Part shown: positions 53,664 to 61,500 of the stretch, piece by piece
How positions within the stretch are numbered: position 1 is the stretch's first letter
Layout of the letters: each line of letters starts with the position of its first letter
Source: Flavobacterium sp. MDT1-60
Lineage (GTDB): Bacteria > Bacteroidota > Bacteroidia > Flavobacteriales > Flavobacteriaceae
NCBI RefSeq assembly: GCF_014844035.1
Contig: NZ_CP062159.1
Span: 2,356,001 to 2,420,000, forward strand
Reading direction: 5' to 3'
Length of the DNA: 64,000 bases
The notes under the pieces: model-generated
Seen by the model: the letters and a program-made list of their open reading frames with translations, nothing else
Told to the model about the DNA's origin: nothing
Databases searched by the model: none
Translations under genes and position numbers: made by a program

Positions 53664-54767
53664 ATGGAAAAATTAATTCGCCCGGTTTACTTAAAACCAG
53701 GTACTGATGATTTTTTTAAAAAGATTCGAAAGGAAGTAAATGAAACGGTTTTAAAAAAAACATCTCTGTATCGGTTTAATGTAATTAAGTCTTTAGGACT
53801 AGTAGTACTTTTCTTTTTGTTTTATTCTTGTATTTTGCTGTTCGGAAACAGCACACCTTTATTATTTCTCTTTTATATTTTGTGCGGTATAACCATGATC
53901 GTACTTTTTATTAATGCATTTCATGATGCTGCTCACGGTGCATTGTTCAAAAAATCGAAACACAACGAATGGTTTATGTATGTTTTGGAGCTTTTTGGGG
54001 GCAATCACTGGCTCTGGGCGCGTCGTCATATCAATCTTCATCATGCTTATCCAAATGTTCAGGATTGGGATGTTGATATCAAACAAAGTAATATCATAAG
54101 GATTTTTCCTAATAGTCCTTTATTTAATTATCATAAATACCAACATATTTACATGTGGCTTATCTATCCGCTTTATAGTCTAAATTGGATTTATATCAGA
54201 GATTTTAAAGATTTTTTTGGGAAGAAAAACAACTATGTAAAAAAAGTAGTTGACAAAATTCCAACCATAGAAATTTATAAAATGTTTGCCGCTAAAATAA
54301 TTAATTTGGCGTACCTGCTTTTTATTCCAATGTTCCTGTTAAACCAGCCTTGGTATTTGGTTTTATATGCCTGGCTCGCTATGCATATGTGTGGTAGTGC
54401 ACTTGGCGTTGTTGCACTTGTATCTACACATGTTGATGAAGATGCGCACTTTCCGGGTACAGACGAAGAAGGCAATCTTTCGGCAACATGGGCAACGCAT
54501 CAAATGATTGTAACTAAAGATTTCAGTACTGATAGTAAATTGGCTAATTTTTTATACGGAGGCTTTACACATCATGTGGCACATCATCTTTTTCCGGGAG
54601 TTGGTCATACCTATTATCCTTATATTACACCAATTATAAGACGCTATGCTGCAGAATATGATCTCCCTTATACTTCTTATCCTTTTTACCATGCCGTACG
54701 CTCACACTTTAGAATGCTTAAGCAGAAAGGTGTACAGGAGAATATTTTGATGACGGGGGAGATATAA
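53664..54767 (+). CDS. Membrane fatty-acid desaturase
   Basis: 367 residues. Four or so membrane helices and the three His boxes of the acyl-lipid/acyl-CoA desaturase family: HDAAH near 89, HINLHH near 119 and HHVAHH near 306, ligating a di-iron centre. It introduces a double bond in fatty acyl chains; regiospecificity is unknown. Its place after an outer-membrane phospholipase gene hints at lipid remodelling, but the 116-bp gap argues against a tight operon. Confidence 0.92.
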   Translation: MEKLIRPVYLKPGTDDFFKKIRKEVNETVLKKTSLYRFNVIKSLGLVVLFFLFYSCILLFGNSTPLLFLFYILCGITMIVLFINAFHDAAHGALFKKSKHNEWFMYVLELFGGNHWLWARRHINLHHAYPNVQDWDVDIKQSNIIRIFPNSPLFNYHKYQHIYMWLIYPLYSLNWIYIRDFKDFFGKKNNYVKKVVDKIPTIEIYKMFAAKIINLAYLLFIPMFLLNQPWYLVLYAWLAMHMCGSALGVVALVSTHVDEDAHFPGTDEEGNLSATWATHQMIVTKDFSTDSKLANFLYGGFTHHVAHHLFPGVGHTYYPYITPIIRRYAAEYDLPYTSYPFYHAVRSHFRMLKQKGVQENILMTGEI

Positions 54768-54792
54768 GTATATTTTTATAAAAGTTTCGATT

Positions 54793-54821
54793 AAATCCAC
54801 TCTGTTTAGAGCGGATTTTTT
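54793..54821 (+). terminator. Rho-independent terminator
   Basis: AAATCC-A-CTCT and AGAG-C-GGATTT pair around GTTT (54793-54817), followed by Ts, after the desaturase gene. Confidence 0.8.
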
Positions 54822-54984
54822 ATTTCCAAAGTAGTTTACCCGTTTTTCAAGTTTATTTTAATCGATCTACCCTGAATCAAAATATTTGATTACAAATTAA
54901 GATCATTTTTGTCAATTCCTTCGTTTTCTTTCCTGTTTTTAAGAATGTATAATTCGTCCTGTTTTTTTGATTTTAATCGATTTT

Positions 54985-55005
54985 TATCCAACAGTTATTT
55001 GGATA
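54985..55005. promoter_or_regulatory. Inverted repeat upstream of the SpvB-like operon
   Basis: TATCCAA (54985-54991), seven bases, TTGGATA (54999-55005), about 30 bp before the first gene of the operon. Candidate operator. Confidence 0.4.
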
Positions 55006-55036
55006 TTAATACATATATTCGCAAAAATTTTTGTGG

Positions 55037-55738
55037 ATGAAAGTAATATTACACTTATTAATATTTAGCTGCTTTTTTAACGTTGCACTTCATGGTCAAA
55101 ATGAGACCAATATTACCTACGGTTTAAAGTTGGGAGGACTATCTTCTAAAATTAGTAATTTGCCGGAAAGCATTAAAGGCCGCGATAACACTTTTGATAA
55201 TAGTGTAATGGAAAGCAAAGGTACTTACGGATTAGAAGGCGGATTTTTCATGAACTGTAAACTTTATGATACTCGTGTGGCTATTCAACCCGAAATTTTG
55301 TTCCGACAATCGGGCGAAACTGTAAACTACCATGATACCACAGGAAAAGAATTTGAGTTAGGCTTACATTATTCCTATTTGCAACTTGGGGCTTTGTATA
55401 AAGTTTATCCTTATGAAGGCTTAAATTTAGGGTTTGGGGCATTCTACGGAATCAGTTTATCAGCTAATAATGTTACTTATAAATCCAATGAAGCTGATGG
55501 AATGTACGACGTTGCCACCAGACAGTTTTATATAGATGGTCTGGAGGGAAAAGACGACTTTGCTTTATGCTTTGCAGTTGGGTATGAATTACACCAGAGT
55601 ATTCACTTCGATTTACGCTATTATTTAGGCGTAAAAGATGTGGTTAAAAGTAATTCTTCTTCCTTTCAGTTTATCGAAAACCAAAACAAAAGCAGTGTTA
55701 TTTGTTTTTCGTTAGGCTATAGTTTTCATCAATGGTAA
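55037..55738 (+). CDS. Outer-membrane beta-barrel protein (first of a tandem pair)
   Basis: 233 residues from the ATG at 55037; a TTG at 55031 precedes it. A signal peptide (MKVILHLLIFSCFFNVALHG) is followed by alternating aromatic/glycine beta-strands typical of PorT/OmpA-like small barrels (ITYGLKLGGLSSKISN, QPEILFRQSGETVNY, YSYLQLGALYKVYPYEGLNLG), ending FSLGYSFHQW. Paralogous to the next gene. First gene of the operon leading to the SpvB-like giant. Confidence 0.82.
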   Translation: MKVILHLLIFSCFFNVALHGQNETNITYGLKLGGLSSKISNLPESIKGRDNTFDNSVMESKGTYGLEGGFFMNCKLYDTRVAIQPEILFRQSGETVNYHDTTGKEFELGLHYSYLQLGALYKVYPYEGLNLGFGAFYGISLSANNVTYKSNEADGMYDVATRQFYIDGLEGKDDFALCFAVGYELHQSIHFDLRYYLGVKDVVKSNSSSFQFIENQNKSSVICFSLGYSFHQW

Positions 55739-55752
55739 TTTCAATAAAAAAC

Positions 55753-56484
55753 ATGAAAAAAATTATTTTACTTCTTTTATTAGTAAGTACAAAATCGCTA
55801 TTCGCGCAAGGTGACAGAGAGATTACATATGGCCTTTTTGGTGGTGGAATTTATTCTAAAATGTCAAATCTACCAGACGTGATAGTTCCAAAAGGGATTT
55901 ATGAAGGTTATACATTAAAGGAAGAAGGCAAATTTGGAGGTACGGCTGGTCTGGTAATCAACTGGAAATATCCGTATGCCAAAGTAAGTATACAGACTGA
56001 AATTTCCTATTCAGGTCAAGGTACTGATTTGAATTATGAAGACAATAAAGGGCTTAAATATAAAATGACTTTTGGTTATAGCTATATCAATGTGGGTGCA
56101 CAATTTAAGTATTATCCGGTTGAAGGATTTTATATTGGAGCTGGCCCGTATGTGGGTTTCAATATCGCTAGTGATAATATCAAATATACCTCTAATGCGC
56201 AGGAAGTTTTTGGGAATTCCGGAACCTACTTTGAACCGGATACCAATGTGCAAAAAGTGCTAAAAGAATCCCTGACAGGCAAAAATTACTTTTATGGAAT
56301 GTTAGCCGCCGGATATGAATTCAATTCCAATTTAAGCATAGGAGCACGCTATACTTTAGGGCTTACAGATGCTTTGGCCACTGAAGAAAACGGTCACCGT
56401 TACAGCGAGAATAAAAACAAAATCAATAGTATTTCATTGATTATCGGTTATTCTTTTGACTTTGATGACTTAGCCAATTTCTAA
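55753..56484 (+). CDS. Outer-membrane beta-barrel protein (second of the pair)
   Basis: 243 residues from the ATG at 55753, which gives the signal MKKIILLLLLVSTKSLFAQ; a longer frame overlaps the previous gene. Same pattern as the preceding barrel: ITYGLFGGGIYSKMSNLP, then YSYINVGAQFKYYPVEGFYIG and a final IIGYSFDFD. The start lies 14 bp after the first barrel. A local duplication is the likely origin. It may be an outer-membrane partner of the secreted proteins downstream. Confidence 0.82.
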   Translation: MKKIILLLLLVSTKSLFAQGDREITYGLFGGGIYSKMSNLPDVIVPKGIYEGYTLKEEGKFGGTAGLVINWKYPYAKVSIQTEISYSGQGTDLNYEDNKGLKYKMTFGYSYINVGAQFKYYPVEGFYIGAGPYVGFNIASDNIKYTSNAQEVFGNSGTYFEPDTNVQKVLKESLTGKNYFYGMLAAGYEFNSNLSIGARYTLGLTDALATEENGHRYSENKNKINSISLIIGYSFDFDDLANF

Positions 56485-56516
56485 TAGTTGCCCATCCTTT
56501 AAAAAACATAGAAATT

Positions 56517-58481
56517 ATGTGTAGAAAGATTTTTATAATAGCTTTTTTGGGAATTTTCATGGCAGGTAATTCCGTTTATTCTCAAAAGAAAATCTTACCG
56601 GGATTAGTAGAAGAACCACAATTTTGGATAAAATCCAGAAATAGTGATGACGCATATTATTGGGAAAGCCTGACAAAAAAAGAAGCCAAAATATCAGGAA
56701 AAAAACACAACGGTGCAGTTTTTAATTTCAATCCAAGTATTGTTTTTGATACGACACAGGATTCTTTGATTTTGCCATTGGGATCAGAAAGTAAAAGAAA
56801 GCAGACTTTGTTTATGGTTTACAAAGTAAAAGATAGTTTGAAAGAACAATTTTTATGGACTATAAATGATCCTCAAAAAATACTTTCGGTAGCAACGAAT
56901 AAACGATTGGTCGATTTAAAAAAATACTCCTATCAAACGTATCAGGAAAAAATCAAACCGCATAAAGCCAACATTCATTTTTTTCAGCAAAACGTAACAG
57001 ATAGTGTTGCGAAGTTATCTTCTTTGACTATCGGACAAAAATCAAAATTTGAAAAGCTTCCGCCAGAAGAATTTAAAGGAAATATAAGTGAAATACTGGT
57101 TTATAACAGAGTTTTATCCGGTGTTGAATCTCAAAAAGTTGCCAGTTATTTAGCGATAAAATATGGTGTTTCACTTTCGCAGTTTGATATTAAAAATTAT
57201 TTAAATAGCCAGGGACAAACCATTTGGGATATAAACCAACATAAGGGATTCGAAAATTCGATTACCGGAATTGGCCGTGATGATAACAGCGGATTATTAC
57301 AACCCAAAAGTAGTAATATGATCGAAGAAGGACTTTTGACGATTGGAGTAAAAAGTAAATCAAATACAATTCCGGACAACTATTTTACTTTTTGGAGTGA
57401 CAATGGAAAAAATCTTCTGGTCAAAAAACACGAACAAGGAGAACCAATTGGTATTGCAAGAGAATGGCAGTTAGATTTTAGCAATCCAGCTGATCTAAGT
57501 CTGGATTGGAGTTTTAATCCAAACTTTATTAAAAGTGCTTTGCCAAAAGATACCTATTACTGGTTATTGGTAGATTACTCGGGTAAGGGAACATATGACG
57601 AAAAAGATTCAGAATACATCCGTTTAGCAAAGACATCCAGTAAAGAGAAATTGGTTTTGACTGATTTTAACTGGGACAAACAAAAATCTGGCAAAGCGAA
57701 ATTTACGATCAAAGTAGCACCGGCAATGTTTAGCAGAGTCTGGATTACCGAAGCGACTTGTGGGGTAGCCGGATCTGGTGAATTAAATTATACGATAGAA
57801 GGTGGTGAAGCTCCATTTACCGTTACTGTAAAAAAAGAAGGCAGCGAAGCTATTGTAAAACAATGGAATCAGGCTGCAAAAAGTACTTCCGGACTGAAAC
57901 TTTCATCAGGAACTTATGATTATGTCGTAAGGGATGGAAAAGGAAATTTGTATGCTGAAACTGTGTTTGTTGCAGATAAACAAGGAACATTTCCGAATTT
58001 GAAATCAGATTATAAACTGACCGATGGAAATGCTCTGACACTTGATGCAAGCGCCGGTCTGCCAGCAGGAAATTACGAATATCAATGGTATTATGAAGGT
58101 GATTTTTTAGATAATAACCCTAAAATATTGGTGGATCAGCCAGGTAACTACGAATTAAGACTACTGAATGATCAGGAATGTAAAACGGCTTCTAAAATTG
58201 CAATTACAAGCGATGGAAAAGAGATAACTGATGCAAGTATTTTGATTTTATATCCGAACCCAACAATTGATGGTCACTTTTCTATAGCAATGCAATTTCC
58301 AACAAAGACAAATGCAACAATTAGCATCTATTCACCAAGCGGAGCACTTATAAAGCAGAAACAATTTACACAAATAGAAACCTATTTGCATGATGAGGTT
58401 ATAGAAAGCGCTGCCGGTCTGTATCTGGTTACGGTGAAATCTGATTTTGGAACAAAAACTTTTAAAGTCATTGTAAAGTAA
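56517..58481 (+). CDS. Secreted protein with T9SS type A sorting domain
   Basis: 654 residues. Signal peptide (MCRKIFIIAFLGIFMAGNSVYSQ). A laminin-G/concanavalin-like region ends with ISEILVYNRVLSGVESQKV near 200. The Bacteroidota surface-protein module follows with YLAIKYGVSLSQFD, GIGRDDNSGLLQPKSSN and YFTFWSDNGKN. SprB-like and Ig-like segments with few cysteines come next, then the C-terminal sorting domain LILYPNPTIDGHFSI to TFKVIVK. Export by the type IX system to the cell surface is predicted. It lies 32 bp after the barrel gene and 83 bp before the giant gene. Confidence 0.88.
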   Translation: MCRKIFIIAFLGIFMAGNSVYSQKKILPGLVEEPQFWIKSRNSDDAYYWESLTKKEAKISGKKHNGAVFNFNPSIVFDTTQDSLILPLGSESKRKQTLFMVYKVKDSLKEQFLWTINDPQKILSVATNKRLVDLKKYSYQTYQEKIKPHKANIHFFQQNVTDSVAKLSSLTIGQKSKFEKLPPEEFKGNISEILVYNRVLSGVESQKVASYLAIKYGVSLSQFDIKNYLNSQGQTIWDINQHKGFENSITGIGRDDNSGLLQPKSSNMIEEGLLTIGVKSKSNTIPDNYFTFWSDNGKNLLVKKHEQGEPIGIAREWQLDFSNPADLSLDWSFNPNFIKSALPKDTYYWLLVDYSGKGTYDEKDSEYIRLAKTSSKEKLVLTDFNWDKQKSGKAKFTIKVAPAMFSRVWITEATCGVAGSGELNYTIEGGEAPFTVTVKKEGSEAIVKQWNQAAKSTSGLKLSSGTYDYVVRDGKGNLYAETVFVADKQGTFPNLKSDYKLTDGNALTLDASAGLPAGNYEYQWYYEGDFLDNNPKILVDQPGNYELRLLNDQECKTASKIAITSDGKEITDASILILYPNPTIDGHFSIAMQFPTKTNATISIYSPSGALIKQKQFTQIETYLHDEVIESAAGLYLVTVKSDFGTKTFKVIVK

Positions 58482-58564
58482 TTTAAGCTCTTCTCAGAAT
58501 ACGAAGTGGATATTGAAATAATTTAAAAAATAAACCGATTTCCCCATAATCGATTATCATATTT

Positions 58565-61500
58565 ATGAAAAATAAAATTATAGTATTGGTGTTTTTAATA
58601 GGTTCTTTTTTGTTTGCAGCCAATTTTGGTCCATACAAAATAGCTTCTTTATTTACCCAAAATAATTCAGAAAAAGAGTCAATTGTTTCAGTAACCGATT
58701 CTATCGCAGTTCTTCATAAAGAAAATAAAAACACAAAATCATTCAGTGCAGATATTGCTGAGGGAATTATTGGTATTAAAAGCGAATCGGATGTTGATGA
58801 TGCGTATGATAACGTTTTTCATTTGAAAATTGATGTATTGCCTTCTCAAAATGAAAGTGCTTATTTAGAGTATGAATTGTATGGATATGATCAGGCCGCT
58901 TCCGTTTCAAGAAGTTTAAACAATCAGCCCAGTATTGGAGGGCAATTTTTATCTCAAAATAAAAACTGGACGAGACAGTCTGAGTTGCTTTCTGAAAAAT
59001 CTTTGAGAGCAGGTGATAACGTTTTGTTGTTTACCGCTCCGGAAGGAATTTCGAATGGCTATCGAATTAAAAATGTTCGAATTGTTTATAAATTATCTAC
59101 TCCTTCATTTCAGTATACTTTATTACAATCGGAGAATAAACTGTACATCAAAGGAATTAATTTTCCTTCGCAGATAAAAAAAATGAGTATTGGCGGAATG
59201 GCTATTGACGTCAATCAGCCTGAGTTTGAATTAGTTTTAGAAGCTTCAACTGTAGGTAAATCAATTCAGGTTACAAAAGAAACTACTTCCGGTGTACTTT
59301 TAAATGAAAAATTAGATGTCAATCAATTTTTGAAAGTAGATCGCTTTCGACCAATCGAAAATGCCAAAGAAAGAATTTCAAAAATAATCGATTTTCAGAC
59401 TGAAAATAAGCTGGTTTACAAAGAATTTCTGGCCGTTTTTCCTGTGGGATCTTTAAAAAACAATGTTTCAGTATCGGTAAGTGCTTTAAGAAAAATTGAC
59501 ATTGCACCGTTAAATTCTGCAATGGTGAATGTTACAGGTACAAATGCAGGTTTTAGATTATTGCCACACGGAACTATTTTTGAAAAAGCCGTAACCTTAT
59601 CACTGCCATTTGATAAAAAAGCAATTCCGGAAGGATACACGGAGAAAGATATCAACGTATTTTATTTTGATGAAAACAAAAGATTGTGGCAGGAAGTAAC
59701 CAAAGATTCTTTGGATATCAAACAAGGGATCATCAAGGCAAAAACTACTCACTTTACCGATTTTATTGCCGGAATCATTAAAATGCCGGAATCTCCGGAA
59801 ACTTCAGGATATACGCCAACAAGCATAAAAGATTTAAAAGCGGCAAGTCCTTTGGTTGGAATTCAGTCAATAGCACCACCTTCTGCAAACGGAAGAGGAA
59901 CAGCAAGCACTGGATTTTCTATCGCAATTCCAGGAGGAAGAGGCGGTATGCAGCCTTCGCTTAACCTGCAATACGATAGTGATGGCGGTCATAGCTGGGC
60001 AGGAATGGGCTGGGATATTTCGGCACCGGCTGTTAGTATCGAAACCCGCTGGGGAGCACCAAGATATGACGCATCAAAAGAAACGGAAACCTATGCAATT
60101 GCAGGAGAACAATTAATACCAAATTCGCATAGAGCAGAATGGATTGGCAGAACAACAGACAAACAATTTTATCCAAGACGAGAAGGTGCTTTTCAGCAAA
60201 TCATCCGTAAAGGATCATCTCCTAAAAATTATTACTGGGTTGTAAAAGATAAAAGTGGAGTTGCGAGTTATTACGGAGGAACCGCTTCGGGACTTTCTGC
60301 AAATGGAGTTCTACAGGATGCCAATGGAAATGTTGGACATTGGGCACTTTGTCTTCAGGTCGATTTAAAAGGAAATACGGTCGAATATGAATATGACAAG
60401 CGAGATGGCGAACTGTATCTTAAAAAAGTATACTACACCGGTTTTGGTTCTGAAAAAGGGAATTACAATATCACTTTTGTAAAAAGTGGTGATTTAGGTG
60501 AAGCAAACCGTCCGGATGTTCAGGTTTCTGCCAGACTGGGTTTCAAACAACTGAACAATCAATTATTACGAAAAATAGAAGTACGCTACAAAAGGGATAT
60601 GATTCGCAGTTACGAACTGAATTATAAAGAAGGAGCTTTTAAGAAAACACTTTTAAAATCAGTTTCAGAATACGATTCTGAATCCAAATTATTCTATACC
60701 AATACAATGGATTATTTTGATGATGTGCGTGATGCTTCCGGGAAATATAATCCTTTTGGAACAGCTCAAAGTTGGAGTGTGCCAAATGATAATCTTAGAA
60801 ACAGTTCTATTCCCTCCTTTAGTGATTTGTTGTTTTCAGGAAAACACTCATTGGTAAGCAGTTCTGAAGGATCTACAGTTGGTGTTAGTTACAGGCTTGG
60901 AGTAGGTTTGGTAACAAATGCCGGAAGTTTAAAAGGTTTTACCGTTGGAGGTCATGGAGGAAATAGCTGGGGAACCTCGGATACCGCTGTAATATTAGAA
61001 GATTTAGACGGAGACGGATTGCCGGATAAAGTCTTTAAAACAAAAGATGGTGTTTATTACCGAAAAAATTTGGCAGCATCCGGGCAAAATAGTTTCGGAG
61101 AATTGCAGTCCATTAATATTAGTGATGTCGGATTTTCAAAATCAACTTCGTTTAACTGGGGTGTCGATTTAAATTTAAAATACGGAAACATTGGTTACGA
61201 TCAGCAGCGTTCAAGCAGTAAAACTAAAGTCTATTTTATGGACTTTAATGGAGATGGACTGATTGATTTTGTTCGAAACGGACAAGTATATTATAATAGA
61301 TTAGAAAACGGAATTCCAACATTTAAAGCGAGTAGTACAGGAACCCCATCACCTGTTTTTGGAGGAGGAAATGTAACTATTCCGGGTTATACATCCATTT
61401 CGGCAGAGGAAATAGAAAAACAAAATCCGCTGCATGATGTCGTGCGTATGTGGGAAGCACCTGTGAAAGGAATTGTTTCTGTTTCGCATCAATATCAATT

